Shown: one piece after another, positions 36,412 to 45,575 of the stretch
Numbering within the stretch: position 1 is the stretch's first letter
Layout of the letters: each line of letters starts with the position of its first letter
Assembly: GCA_023415935.1 (NCBI GenBank)
Contig: JAEZIX010000026.1
Coordinates: forward strand, 1-64,000
From: Cyanobacteria bacterium OH_CDB_20
GTDB taxonomy: Bacteria; Cyanobacteriota; Vampirovibrionia; Gastranaerophilales; Gastranaerophilaceae
Length of the DNA: 64,000 nt
Direction: 5' to 3'
The notes under the pieces: generated by a model
Database searches by the model: none
Told to the model about the DNA's origin: nothing
Seen by the model: only the letters and a program-made list of their open reading frames with translations
Translations under genes and position numbers: made by a program

Positions 36412-38325
36412 GTGGTGAGCTGCCAACAAAGAAAAAACGATTCTCTTAATAAAGAGACCAAAAAAGTTATCACCAAAGCGCTAAAAGCACTGGGAAAGAA
36501 GAATTTAGCATTTATCGCGCATGCAAACAGTTTTCCATCGGAGATGTGTAATGATACAGGCTTTGGCACAACAAATTCACTTGCTGCAAGAAATCTTATT
36601 GATTTTGTTTCAGGGCTTTTTGATGCGATTCAAGTTGGACCTTCAGGCAAAACAAAATCTATAGATTCTTCACCTTATACGGGAACTATTTTTTCAAATA
36701 ACCCGCTTTTCATTGATTTAGAACAACTGACGACAAGTGAATGGGCAAACATATTGTCTGAAGCAACTTATCAAAAAATTATTGCTGAAAATCCTAGTAA
36801 AAACACTGGAAAAACAGCATACTCTTACATTTTTGAGGCACAAGAAAATGCCTTGAAAGAAGCGTTCAGTAATTTCTGTCATACTGAGCCTAAGAAACTT
36901 GTAAAAGAATTAGAAAAATTCAAAAGCGAAAATGAATATTGGCTTAAAAATGATGCACTTTACGAAGCTCTCATAATTGAAAATGACAATGATTATTGGC
37001 CAAATTGGAAAAATGATACAGATAAAAGACTTTTAAATCCGCAAAACGAAGAAGAAACACAAACTTTTGCGCAAAGAAAAGCTTTTATTGAAGAAAAATA
37101 TGCAAAAGTAATTGAATTTTATGCTTTCTGCCAGTTTGTTGTTTCAAAACAAAATGAAGAAACAAAAAAATATGCTTCTTCAAAAGGCATAAAAATGATT
37201 GCTGACAGACAAGTTGCGTTCTCTGATAGAGATACTTGGGCTTATCAGTCAATGTTTTTAGATGGATGGATGCTTGGTTGTCCTCCGGACTATTTCTCTG
37301 AAGACGGTCAGGCATGGGGATTCCCTGTTTTAAATCCTGAAAAACTCTTTAATGAAGATGGTTCTTTGGGTGAAGCCGGCGTTCTTATGAAAAACTTATA
37401 CAAAAAAATGTTTAAAGAAAACCCGGGCGGGGTTAGAATAGACCACATTGTCGGTTTAATCGATCCTTGGGTTTATAAAGCAGGAAGAAAACCTAAAATC
37501 GAAGAAGGCGCTGGAAGATTATACTCATCTCCTGAACATCCAGAGCTTGCGAAATATGCTGTTGCAACTTTAGAAAACATAAATGATGAAGTTGAAGCTG
37601 ATAAAGAGAAAAGAATCAAAAATCTTTCAGAAGAACAAGTAAAAAAATACGGAAGATTTGTTGAAAAAATCGTAATCGGCGCAGCAAAAGAAGTTGGTCT
37701 TGATAAAGATGCAATTGTTTGTGAAGATTTGGGAACCCTTACAACACCTGTTGAAAGCGTTATGAAAGAATATGCTCTTCAAGGAATGAGACTTACGCAG
37801 TTTGTTGTTCCTGAAAAGCCTTTACACCCTTATAGATGTGCAAACATTGAAGAAAGAGTTTGGGCAATGGTTGGCACACATGATAATGAACCTATTAGAA
37901 TGTGGGCAGATCAAACAGTCAATACTCATGAAGGCTATCTAAACGGCAAAAACTTGGCGGAAGATTTGTTCCTTCAATCTTCAGAAGAAGAAAAAGAGCA
38001 AATTGCAGTTAAACTTTCTCAGGATGCTGATTTCTTGAATCAGACAAAATTAGTTGAGCTTTTTGCTTGTAAAGCTGAAAATATTCAACTTTTCTTCACT
38101 GATTTCTTCGGCATTTACGATGTTTATAACAGACCTGGAACATCAGGAGACAGCAACTGGTCTCTTAGAATTCCTAATGATTTTAGCGAATTCTATGACA
38201 GACAACTTCAAGAAGGTAAGGCTCTTAACCTTCCTCTAATCCTTAAACTTGCAATAGAAGCTAGAGGATGTGAGTTTGCGAGCAAAAATCAAGCGATAAT
38301 TGATAAATTAAACGAATTAATATAA
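36412..38325 (+). CDS. malQ: 4-alpha-glucanotransferase (GH77, MalQ type)
   Basis: About 637 residues from the GTG at 36412, which has AGGGG eight bases upstream; GTG at 36415 and the earlier GTG at 36367 are alternatives. Catalytic residues fit GH77: nucleophile Asp344 in RIDHIVGL, acid/base Glu438 in VCEDLG, and Asp491 in GTHDNEP. The front part holds IQVGPSGKTKSIDSSPYTG, the family's substrate platform. It disproportionates maltodextrins during glycogen or starch use. A helical insertion near residues 130-250 makes it longer than typical bacterial MalQ (around 500). Confidence 0.88.
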   Translation: MVSCQQRKNDSLNKETKKVITKALKALGKKNLAFIAHANSFPSEMCNDTGFGTTNSLAARNLIDFVSGLFDAIQVGPSGKTKSIDSSPYTGTIFSNNPLFIDLEQLTTSEWANILSEATYQKIIAENPSKNTGKTAYSYIFEAQENALKEAFSNFCHTEPKKLVKELEKFKSENEYWLKNDALYEALIIENDNDYWPNWKNDTDKRLLNPQNEEETQTFAQRKAFIEEKYAKVIEFYAFCQFVVSKQNEETKKYASSKGIKMIADRQVAFSDRDTWAYQSMFLDGWMLGCPPDYFSEDGQAWGFPVLNPEKLFNEDGSLGEAGVLMKNLYKKMFKENPGGVRIDHIVGLIDPWVYKAGRKPKIEEGAGRLYSSPEHPELAKYAVATLENINDEVEADKEKRIKNLSEEQVKKYGRFVEKIVIGAAKEVGLDKDAIVCEDLGTLTTPVESVMKEYALQGMRLTQFVVPEKPLHPYRCANIEERVWAMVGTHDNEPIRMWADQTVNTHEGYLNGKNLAEDLFLQSSEEEKEQIAVKLSQDADFLNQTKLVELFACKAENIQLFFTDFFGIYDVYNRPGTSGDSNWSLRIPNDFSEFYDRQLQEGKALNLPLILKLAIEARGCEFASKNQAIIDKLNELI

Positions 38326-38332
38326 ATTTTAA

Positions 38333-38369
38333 ATAAGGGTAGAATTGGCATTGCCTTTTCTATCCTTAT
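38333..38369 (+). promoter_or_regulatory. Strong RNA hairpin in the malQ-queD intergenic space
   Basis: ATAAGGGTAGAA (38333-38344) pairs with TTCTATCCTTAT (38358-38369), 12 pairs with one G-U. Inside are two facing TT pairs, then GGC-ATT-GCC as a three-base-pair tip. No T-run follows, so it is not a standard terminator. It ends 23 bases before the queD ATG and just before its AGAGGA ribosome site. It could be a processing or stability element, or part of a leader switch. Confidence 0.6.
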
Positions 38370-38392
38370 ATTATTTTGGGAAGAGGACATAC

Positions 38393-38755
38393 ATGTTTGA
38401 GTTAAAGGTTGAAAGTTCATTTTCTGCGGCACATCATTTATTAAATTATGATGGTGTTTGCGAAAATCAACATGGACACAACTGGAGAGTGGAAGCTTTT
38501 TTTAGAGGAAATAACCTTGATAAATCTAATCTGCTGGTTGATTTTAAAGTGTTGAAAAAAGAGCTCAATCGAGTTTTAGATATTTTAGATCATAAGGATA
38601 TCAATGAACTCCCGGAATTTAAGGGTGTAAGTCCAAGCAGTGAATACATTTCAAGGTTTATTTATAATGAACTTAAAAAAACAGTTCCTCAGGTAGTGAA
38701 GGTTTCTGTTTGGGAAACCGTAAACTGCTGTGCGTCATATTTTGAGGAAAATTAA
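38393..38755 (+). CDS. queD: 6-carboxy-tetrahydropterin synthase (QueD/PTPS family)
   Basis: 120 residues from the ATG at 38393, which has AGAGGA upstream; an open extension of 16 codons has no family match. SSFSAAHHLLNYDGVCENQHGHNWRVE gives the three zinc histidines and the catalytic Cys; LDHKDINEL and the Glu in SVWETVNCCASYF complete the site. The family makes 6-carboxy-tetrahydropterin on the way to queuosine, or pyruvoyl-tetrahydropterin. No other que gene is adjacent. Confidence 0.9.
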   Translation: MFELKVESSFSAAHHLLNYDGVCENQHGHNWRVEAFFRGNNLDKSNLLVDFKVLKKELNRVLDILDHKDINELPEFKGVSPSSEYISRFIYNELKKTVPQVVKVSVWETVNCCASYFEEN

Positions 38756-38766
38756 GGAATTATAGA

Positions 38767-39612
38767 ATGGAAACTATACAAGCAATTTTTATGGGAATTA
38801 TGCAAGGATTAACAGAATTTTTGCCTATTTCAAGTTCAGGGCATTTGGTTCTGGTATCGAGCATTTATAAAGTTCTTTACGGGCATGAGCTTTTATTTAC
38901 AGGAGATCAGGAAGTATTTTTGGATATAATTTTGCATTTAGGAAGTCTTCTTGCTGTTTTCATGTTCTTTTGGCAAGACATTGTTACTATTTTGAGAGAA
39001 TTTAATAAGGCAATAAAAACAAGAGATTTTTCTTCTCCTGAAGCAAAACTTCCTATATATTTAGTTGTTGGAACTTTTTTCACCGTGCTTCTTGCTTTTC
39101 CGCTAAAAGAAATTGTTGAAAAAACAGTTGCATCACCATTTGCAGTTGGCTGTTTCCTTATCGTGACAGGTTTTGTGCTTTTATTTAGCGAAAATCTTTC
39201 TACCAAAATTAAACATGACAATACTATTACAATGAAAAAAGCTATAATAATTGGTTTGGCTCAAGGTATTGCAGCATTTCCGGGGCTTTCTCGTTCTGGT
39301 ATGACAATGGCGGCAGGGCTTTTAACAGGTTTAGACAGGGTCACAAGTGCAAGATACTCTTTTCTTTTAAGTATTTTGGTTATCTTGGGAACATCCATGG
39401 TGTATCCTCTTATAAAGTTTTCTCCTGAACAGTTACTCACTTTCTCTTGGAATTCTATAATAATTGGATTTTTCTTTTCGTGGATTGTTGGATATTTTTG
39501 CATAAAATACTTCCTTCAATTTTTACAAAAGTACTCTCTTAGATATTTTGCTACATATTGCTTTGTAGTAGGATTGTTTATGAGTATTGCTTTTCACTTT
39601 GTAAAAGTGTAG
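38767..39612 (+). CDS. uppP: Undecaprenyl-diphosphatase (BacA/UppP)
   Basis: 281 residues, about eight hydrophobic segments. The two family motifs are present: GLTEFLPISSSGHLVL near residue 15 and GIAAFPGLSRSGMTMAAGL near residue 170. It dephosphorylates undecaprenyl diphosphate and recycles the lipid carrier for peptidoglycan and glycan export. It lies 11 bases after queD and 9 bases before punA, probably one transcript. Confidence 0.95.
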   Translation: METIQAIFMGIMQGLTEFLPISSSGHLVLVSSIYKVLYGHELLFTGDQEVFLDIILHLGSLLAVFMFFWQDIVTILREFNKAIKTRDFSSPEAKLPIYLVVGTFFTVLLAFPLKEIVEKTVASPFAVGCFLIVTGFVLLFSENLSTKIKHDNTITMKKAIIIGLAQGIAAFPGLSRSGMTMAAGLLTGLDRVTSARYSFLLSILVILGTSMVYPLIKFSPEQLLTFSWNSIIIGFFFSWIVGYFCIKYFLQFLQKYSLRYFATYCFVVGLFMSIAFHFVKV

Positions 39613-39621
39613 GAGGTTAGG

Positions 39622-40422
39622 ATGCAACTATCAGTAAAATTTATTAAAGAAAAAATTAAGGACTTTAAACCTGAAATTGGTATTATACTTGGCTCAGGGC
39701 TTGGCGATTTTGCTGATAAATATAATAAAATAGGTATTTGTTATAACGAAATTCCTCATTTCCACGCTTCAAAAGTTCAAGGCCACAAAGGAAAACTTGT
39801 TTTTGCGGAAGTCGAAGGCAAAAAAGTTGTTATGATGCAGGGAAGATACCATTTCTATGAAGGTTACGACCTTTCTGCTGTTACGCACCCTGTTAAAGTA
39901 ATGAAAAAACTGGGCGTAAAGACTTTAATAATAACAAACGCAGCTGGCGCAATAAATAAAGATTTTAAGCCTGGCGATTTGATGCTTATAAAAGACCATA
40001 TTAATTTTATGGGCACAAACCCTTTAATTGGTAAAAACGAAGAGTCTCTTGGTGTGAGATTCCCTGATATGAGTGATGTTTACAGTAAAAAGCTAAGGAT
40101 ATCAATATCTGAAAAAGCAAAGGCGATGGGAATTGATTTAAAAGAAGGTGTTTATCTTGCTAGTACAGGTCCTAGTTATGAAACTCCGGCTGAGATTAAA
40201 ATGTTCGGCTTGTGGGGTGCAGATGCAGTCGGCATGTCAACTGTACCAGAGGCGATTGTGGCGAATTACTGCGGAATAAAGGTTGTTGGGGTAAGCTGTC
40301 TTACAAATTATGCAGCAGGTGTGAGCGAGCAACCCCTTGCGCATTCTGAAGTTATTGAAACGGCAGATAGGGTTAAGGCTGTTTTTGAAAAACTCTTAGT
40401 TGAAATAATAAAAACTGTTTAA
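39622..40422 (+). CDS. punA: Purine nucleoside phosphorylase
   Basis: 266 residues, trimeric type I family. ILGSGLGDFADKY, MMQGRYHFYEGYDLSAVTHPVKVMK, TNAAGAINKDFKPGDLM and STGPSYETPAEIKMF are all hallmark stretches; the base site VSCLTNYAAG (Asn) is intact. It splits inosine or guanosine with phosphate for salvage. AGGAGG is 7 bases before the ATG. Its stop overlaps the stop of convergent trmFO by 4 bases. Confidence 0.95.
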   Translation: MQLSVKFIKEKIKDFKPEIGIILGSGLGDFADKYNKIGICYNEIPHFHASKVQGHKGKLVFAEVEGKKVVMMQGRYHFYEGYDLSAVTHPVKVMKKLGVKTLIITNAAGAINKDFKPGDLMLIKDHINFMGTNPLIGKNEESLGVRFPDMSDVYSKKLRISISEKAKAMGIDLKEGVYLASTGPSYETPAEIKMFGLWGADAVGMSTVPEAIVANYCGIKVVGVSCLTNYAAGVSEQPLAHSEVIETADRVKAVFEKLLVEIIKTV

Positions 40423-41732
40423 ACGGTTTCTAATAGGCTGTCTACAGTTTCAAGAGCTCTTTTTGATAAGAGTTCATTTTTAAGTTTTTTGTTTTTCTTT
40501 GTTTTTCTGTCCATCGGCATTTCTTTTATTATGCCCCAGTTGGAGTTTATTGGTTGGAAGTTCTTGTGTTCTTCATACGAAATATAATGAGTAAGTGCTC
40601 CGAACATTGTTTCTTGAGGAAGCTCAATAAGGTTTTCTCCTTGAAGATGTCTTGCCATGTTTATACCTGCTAAAAGCCCAGATGCTATTGATTCCGTGTA
40701 GCCTTCTGTTCCTGTTATTTGACCTGCAAAGAAAATATCAGGGTTTTTTCTTGTTTGAAGCGAAGGTTTCAAAACTTTCGGGCTATTTATAAATGTATTT
40801 CTATGCATAACTCCGAATTTAACAATATTTGCATTTTCTAGCCCAGGGATTGAATGGATAAGCTCTTTTTGGCACCCCCATTTCAGGTTTGTTTGAAAAC
40901 CTACAAGATTGTACAAGGTTGCAGCTTTATCGTCCTGTCTTAATTGAACTACGGCGTAATTCTCCCTTTCGGTTCTTTTATCTATAAGCCCTACGGGTTT
41001 TAATGGTCCAAAACGAAGAGTATCAATTCCTCTTGAGGCCATGACTTCTATTGGCATGCAAGATTCAAAGAACTTTGCGTCTTTTTCGAATTCTTTTAGT
41101 TCAATTTTTTCTGATTCTGTTAAAATTTTATAAAAATTTAAGTATTCGTCTTTATCCATCGGGCAATTGATATAGTCGCTATCCCCTTTATCATAACGAT
41201 TCTGGTAGAATGCTTTTTCTAAATTTATAGAATCTTTTTCAACGATTGGAGCAATTGCATCAAAGAAATAAAGGTGGTTTTCTCCGGTAAATTCTTTAAT
41301 TTTTTCCGCCAAATCAAGTGAGGTTAGAGGGCCAGAGGCTATTATTACAGGTGTGTTTTCAGGAATTTCTGTTATTTTTTCTCTTATGACAGTAATTAGT
41401 GGATTTTCTTCAATAAGTTCTGTAATTTTTGCTGAAAATCCTTCTCTATCAATTGCAAGAGCTCCACCAGCCGGGACCTTATGTTCAATTGCTGTTTGCA
41501 TTAATATTGAGCCAAGTTTTAAAATCTCTTGTTTTAGTAAACCTGAAGCATTAGTCGCATCTAGTGAACCAAGGCTGTTAGAACAGACAAATTCTGCAAA
41601 TTTATGTGTTTTGTGCGCTCCTGTTTCAAATTTAGGGCGCATTTCGTATAGGTCTACTTCTATTCCTCTTTTAGCAAGTTGTAAGGCAGCTTCAGAACCT
41701 GCAAGACCACCCCCGATTATTATTACTTTCAT
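40419..41732 (-). CDS. trmFO: Folate/FAD-dependent tRNA U54 methyltransferase
   Basis: 437 residues. FAD site IIIGGGLAGSEAALQLAKRGIEVDLYEMRP at the start; HKTHKFAEFVCSNSLG with the conserved Cys and the GCQKELIHSIPGLENA segment are family-specific. It makes ribothymidine at position 54 of tRNA using methylene-tetrahydrofolate. Such enzymes replace TrmA in Firmicutes, cyanobacteria and relatives. The ATG shares one base with the HD-GYP stop (TAATG), so the two are translationally coupled. Confidence 0.95.
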   Translation of the reverse strand: MKVIIIGGGLAGSEAALQLAKRGIEVDLYEMRPKFETGAHKTHKFAEFVCSNSLGSLDATNASGLLKQEILKLGSILMQTAIEHKVPAGGALAIDREGFSAKITELIEENPLITVIREKITEIPENTPVIIASGPLTSLDLAEKIKEFTGENHLYFFDAIAPIVEKDSINLEKAFYQNRYDKGDSDYINCPMDKDEYLNFYKILTESEKIELKEFEKDAKFFESCMPIEVMASRGIDTLRFGPLKPVGLIDKRTERENYAVVQLRQDDKAATLYNLVGFQTNLKWGCQKELIHSIPGLENANIVKFGVMHRNTFINSPKVLKPSLQTRKNPDIFFAGQITGTEGYTESIASGLLAGINMARHLQGENLIELPQETMFGALTHYISYEEHKNFQPINSNWGIIKEMPMDRKTKKNKKLKNELLSKRALETVDSLLETV

Positions 41733-42739
41733 TAAACTACCATTTCATCCAGATTTTTAATGTCGTTGTAGCTGAACATGTTTACGAATTTGTATAAAGC
41801 ATCAGCGCTAAATCTCTTAGAACCTTGTTCAAGCATTATTTTGCAGGCTTCATGGCAATTATGAATTTTTACACTTCCAATATTAGAAACTAAGTTGTCA
41901 AAATAGTTGCAAACGTTTATTATTCTTGCTTCTTTGCTGATAAAATCTCCTGATTTACCATAGGGATAGCCTGAGCCATTATTGTGCTCATGGTGTTCAA
42001 GGGCTATTTTTGCTATGTTTTCAGCATAACCAAAATGCTCTTTTAAAATTTTATATCCAAACTTTGTGTGCGTTTGCAATATTTTTTGTTCTCTGTCAGT
42101 TAAAGTTTGTTGTTCAAGTATTGTTCGAGGAATTTTAATTTTTCCGATATCGTGCAATAGTGCTCCAAGCACTATGTCAGAGAGCAAAGTTTCTTTTAAT
42201 CCCATTCTTAAAGATAAAATACCAGCAAGGATAGCTACATTTATTGAATGGCTCTTTTCATACTGACCCATCAATCTTATTTCAGAAAAATAGCTGACAT
42301 TATCAGAGCGTAAAACAATATCAGAGATAATTTTATCTCTTAAATGAGAATACATCTGGATTATATCTGCTGCTTTTTTTTCTCCCATAGACTCTAATAT
42401 GTAGATATAAAATGCTTTAAGTTTTAGTTGAAACTCTGGATCTATTACTGAAGTTTTACATATTGAGCCTTTGAATTTTGAAATATCCATCTCGTCCATG
42501 GAATAAGTTTCAGAGTTTTTTTGCGGGTTAGCAGAATCATAATCATCATTTGAGCCTGAACCTACACGCTTGTTTTCTTGGGTTGTGCCTTTGTATATAT
42601 CCCCAAGTTCTCTTAATTGCATAATTTTTCCAGGAGTTAAAACTTCGCCTGCGTCAAAAATCTTGTTTTCTTGCGCATCATATAAGCTATACTCCAAAAC
42701 TTTATTTTCAACAAGTTCATCAATTGAAATTTTTTGCAT
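41732..42739 (-). CDS. HD-GYP-type cyclic-di-GMP phosphodiesterase
   Basis: 335 residues from the ATG at 42739, which has AAGG upstream; an in-frame ATG at 42808 lacks one. The N-terminal 140 residues are of unknown type. The HD domain shows HSINVAILAGILSLRMGL, LLHDIGKIKIP and HHEHNNGSGYPYG, the last matching the HHExxDGxGYP signature with Asn for Asp. Such proteins hydrolyse cyclic-di-GMP. It is divergent from the receiver-MinD gene at 42876 and coupled to trmFO downstream. Confidence 0.8.
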   Translation of the reverse strand: MQKISIDELVENKVLEYSLYDAQENKIFDAGEVLTPGKIMQLRELGDIYKGTTQENKRVGSGSNDDYDSANPQKNSETYSMDEMDISKFKGSICKTSVIDPEFQLKLKAFYIYILESMGEKKAADIIQMYSHLRDKIISDIVLRSDNVSYFSEIRLMGQYEKSHSINVAILAGILSLRMGLKETLLSDIVLGALLHDIGKIKIPRTILEQQTLTDREQKILQTHTKFGYKILKEHFGYAENIAKIALEHHEHNNGSGYPYGKSGDFISKEARIINVCNYFDNLVSNIGSVKIHNCHEACKIMLEQGSKRFSADALYKFVNMFSYNDIKNLDEMVV

Positions 42740-42875
42740 ATGCCTTATGCTTCCCTTACACAATCTCTTGAAAGTATAGTTTATTTCGCTGTTTTTTAAA
42801 CGATACATTTAGATGATTTCTGTGCCTCTTGTATTAATTTATAGACTAAAAAAAAATATATAGTAAAATAGGTAT

Positions 42876-44012
42876 ATGAATAATGTTGTAGTTAGTATTG
42901 TAGATAAAGAAAAAATTTCTAAAACCTTAATCGAAGCATATTTGCAAGATGTTGAGGAGATTACTGAAATAAAAAGCGCTTCTGTTCTAACGGAGGCAAT
43001 TGATGCTGCAAATCCTGATTTTTGCAATATTTTTATAGTAGATGTTTCAGCAAATGATAAAAAAATATTGGAATATGTTAATAAAGTCTCAATTGAAAAA
43101 CCTTTCTGTAAATTTATTTTGATTTCATACGATATTTCAACCAATTTTATAGTAGATGTTTTAAGAAGCGGCGCAAAAGAATTTATAGGCAAGCCTCTTA
43201 TTAAAGATGATTTATTAAATGCGGTTAGAAAAATTGCAAAACAATATTTTGAAAGCGGTTCTTTATATAACAGAAGTCGTATAATTGCAACGTATTCAAA
43301 TAAAGGCGGACTTGGAAAGACTACTCTTGCAGTTAATCTTGCAAAAGAACTTTCAAGTATAACAAATGAGAAGGTTCTTCTAATTGATATGAATATGCAC
43401 CTTGGCGACGTTACAGCTTTTATGAACGTTACTCCAAGCTATGATTTGAAGTACATCATTGATAATCTTGAAAAAGTTGAAAATGACGAAGAGTTTTTAT
43501 TGGGCACAATTGAACAATATAAATTCTCAAACTTGTATATTCTTGCTGATTCTCCATATAGAGAAGTTACTTTTGATATTAACAGTCAAGATATTACAAA
43601 ACTGCTTAAAATATTGAGAAATACTTTTGCATATATAATTATTGATATGTCTTCTTCTCTTGATACAAAGTTTAAAGCAGTATGTGATGAGGCTGATTTG
43701 ATTTTACTTGTTACAACTGCAAACATTGCAACGTTGAGAAATTGCAAAAGATGCTTAAGTCTTTTTGAAAAATTTGGCTATCTTGATAACAAAACCGAGC
43801 TTATTATAAATCGCTTTATCAATAGTGAAGATTATCGTGCAGAGGATATCGAGCTTTTGCTTAACAAAAAAGTTTTCTGGAAAATTCCAAACAGCTACTT
43901 TACTATTATAGATGCGATTAATAAAGGTGTTACTCTTCAGGAGCTTAAATCAACCAATGAAATTGTTCAAAATTATGAAAAGTTAGCACAAGAAATTATC
44001 AATAGAGTATAG
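42876..44012 (+). CDS. Receiver-MinD fusion (CpaE/TadZ-like)
   Basis: 378 residues. Residues 1-125 form a receiver-type domain with the phosphoacceptor Asp56 (FIVDVS) and switch Lys106 (IGKPL). Residues 135-375 are a ParA/MinD ATPase with the deviant Walker A KGGLGKTT (143-150), LIDMNMHLGD and a later IIIDMSSS (switch). This is the domain order of CpaE/TadZ, which position Tad pilus machines at cell poles. It is followed after 6 bases by a degenerate TadA/CpaF-like protein; no pilin, TadB, TadC or secretin gene is nearby. TAAAAT lies six bases before the ATG. Confidence 0.82.
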   Translation: MNNVVVSIVDKEKISKTLIEAYLQDVEEITEIKSASVLTEAIDAANPDFCNIFIVDVSANDKKILEYVNKVSIEKPFCKFILISYDISTNFIVDVLRSGAKEFIGKPLIKDDLLNAVRKIAKQYFESGSLYNRSRIIATYSNKGGLGKTTLAVNLAKELSSITNEKVLLIDMNMHLGDVTAFMNVTPSYDLKYIIDNLEKVENDEEFLLGTIEQYKFSNLYILADSPYREVTFDINSQDITKLLKILRNTFAYIIIDMSSSLDTKFKAVCDEADLILLVTTANIATLRNCKRCLSLFEKFGYLDNKTELIINRFINSEDYRAEDIELLLNKKVFWKIPNSYFTIIDAINKGVTLQELKSTNEIVQNYEKLAQEIINRV

Positions 44013-44018
44013 AAAATA

Positions 44019-45290
44019 ATGTCATTAAAGAGTCGTCTATTAGAAAAGTCTAAGAAAAATTTTAAAAAAGAAAAACCGAAAGAAGATGTAACTGACGTCG
44101 TTAAGGTTTCTGCTTTTACTGCTGCAAATAAGTTTAATATTGTTGAATATTTTGAAAATCATCCAGAGATTGACGGCTTATCTATTTATTCTTTTGATAA
44201 GGTATTTGTTCAAAAAGCAGGCGTTACAGAAGAATCAGATTTGCTTTTTAAAGATAACGATGAGGTGAGAAAAATAATTGAAATTCTTGCTAATGAATAT
44301 GATGTTATTATAAACCCGCAATCGCCAAGTTTTAGTGTTTCTCTCGGAAATAGAATAAGAATTAACGCAATTATACCCCCAATGATAAAAGAAGGAGCGT
44401 TTCTTTCTCTAAAAAGAATTTCAAAATCATTGGGATTAAGCTCTCTTAATGGAGATAACAGGTTTGCAAGCAATGAAATTTCTTTATTTTTAAAAGAGTG
44501 CTTAAAAAAGAACTTAAACATTTTTATTGCAGGAAATAATAATGTAGACAAATTATCAGCTTTGAATTTTATAGCAAATCTTATCCCGCAAGAAGAAAGT
44601 ATTGTTACAATTGAGGCTGTGCCTCAGCTAAAACTTAAGCAAAGCTGTGCGATAAATCTTGTAAAATATAAAAATGCTTTTGCGAAAATTATCAAAAAGG
44701 CTATGAATTTAAAACAGGATAAAATAATAATTGCAGATGCAAGAATTGAAGAGCTTCAAGCAGTTTATGAAGCAATAATATCAGGAACTACCGGGATTGT
44801 AGCTTCTCTTTCGGTGAAGTCTTACGAAGATTTGATTCCATCTTTGCAGAACTTGATTTTGCTAAATACACCAAACTTTAATGTAGAAAATGCAAGTTCA
44901 TTAATTTCAACTGCAATAGATGTTATTGTTTATGTTGATAAAACCAAAGACGGAAATGTAAAAATAACAAATGTTTCGGAGTTTTCTAATTCTAAAACAG
45001 GGCTAATGCTTCAAGAATTGTTTGTTTGGGAAGAATCTAAACTTAAATCCCAGAGCGCAGAAGGAAACCATGCTTCTTTAGATGTTAAGTCTAAATTCTT
45101 CAATAAAGAAAAATTCTATTCAATGGGATTTATGGAAGAATATTTTGCCAAAGCACATAAACACAGTTATATGACAAAGCAGGCTTCAAACACTAAAACA
45201 AAGGTAGCACCATCAGCTGAAAAGGCCAAAATAGAGAAGCAAATTGCAAAATACAAAAGTCTAAAAGAAAAGTTAAAGAGCCACTCATAA
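44019..45290 (+). CDS. Degenerate TadA/CpaF-like secretion ATPase homologue
   Basis: 423 residues. It has the CpaF order: basic N-terminus, an N-terminal domain, then RIRINAIIPPMIKEGAFLSLKRI and an ATPase-type core. The Walker A equivalent at residues 172-180 keeps Gly and Lys (Gly172, Lys178) but has Asp for the second Gly and Leu for Thr. The Walker B/arginine region is IIIADARIEELQAV (Asp for Glu). The TIHANS box is SLSVKS, without histidine. Hydrolysis is doubtful, so it may be a scaffold. The C-terminal 100 residues are a low-complexity, Lys-rich tail. It shares an operon with the MinD-like gene. Confidence 0.62.
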   Translation: MSLKSRLLEKSKKNFKKEKPKEDVTDVVKVSAFTAANKFNIVEYFENHPEIDGLSIYSFDKVFVQKAGVTEESDLLFKDNDEVRKIIEILANEYDVIINPQSPSFSVSLGNRIRINAIIPPMIKEGAFLSLKRISKSLGLSSLNGDNRFASNEISLFLKECLKKNLNIFIAGNNNVDKLSALNFIANLIPQEESIVTIEAVPQLKLKQSCAINLVKYKNAFAKIIKKAMNLKQDKIIIADARIEELQAVYEAIISGTTGIVASLSVKSYEDLIPSLQNLILLNTPNFNVENASSLISTAIDVIVYVDKTKDGNVKITNVSEFSNSKTGLMLQELFVWEESKLKSQSAEGNHASLDVKSKFFNKEKFYSMGFMEEYFAKAHKHSYMTKQASNTKTKVAPSAEKAKIEKQIAKYKSLKEKLKSHS

Positions 45291-45341
45291 AGGTTTTTGT
45301 GTAAAATAAAAAATACTTTAAAAAAATTATTTTGATTAATT

Positions 45342-45371
45342 AAAGCGTAGTATAAACATACTACGCTTTTT
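45342..45371 (+). terminator. Rho-independent terminator after the TadA-like gene
   Basis: AAAGCGTAGTAT / ATACTACGCTTT (45342-45353 with 45358-45369), loop AAAC, T-run. It lies 52 bases beyond the stop and insulates the motility operon from the CpaE/TadA-like pair. Confidence 0.88.
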
Positions 45372-45382
45372 ATATGATGGTG

Positions 45383-45575
45383 TTGACTTTTTCAAAACCT
45401 TACTCTAACAGGGCTTTAACCTTCTTGTTGATCCTATGGTCTAAATCCATAAATACACCCAAAACCCCTGTTTATTTGATCTTATAGATGATGAGAGCCT
45501 CCTCTGTTTAGGGGTAATATGCATAGTGTAATAGGAGTATTTACAAGTTATTTTAATAAGATTTTGGGAGGAAAC
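45383..45575 (+). promoter_or_regulatory. Leader of the motility operon with alternative pairings
   Basis: TTGACT at 45383-45388 is a candidate -35, but its -10 is poor (TAACAG). Further down, AACAGGG (45407-45413) can pair with CCCTGTT (45466-45472), while ACCCCT (45464-45469) can pair with AGGGGT (45510-45515). The two pairings compete for the same middle strand. GGGAGGAAAC precedes the response regulator ATG. Reading this as a conditional RNA leader is inference. Confidence 0.35.

Noticed and set aside
45383..45575. Cyclic-di-GMP (GEMM) riboswitch before the response regulator
   Set aside because: The conserved GEMM core and tetraloop-receptor features are not present. Only competing short helices can be drawn.
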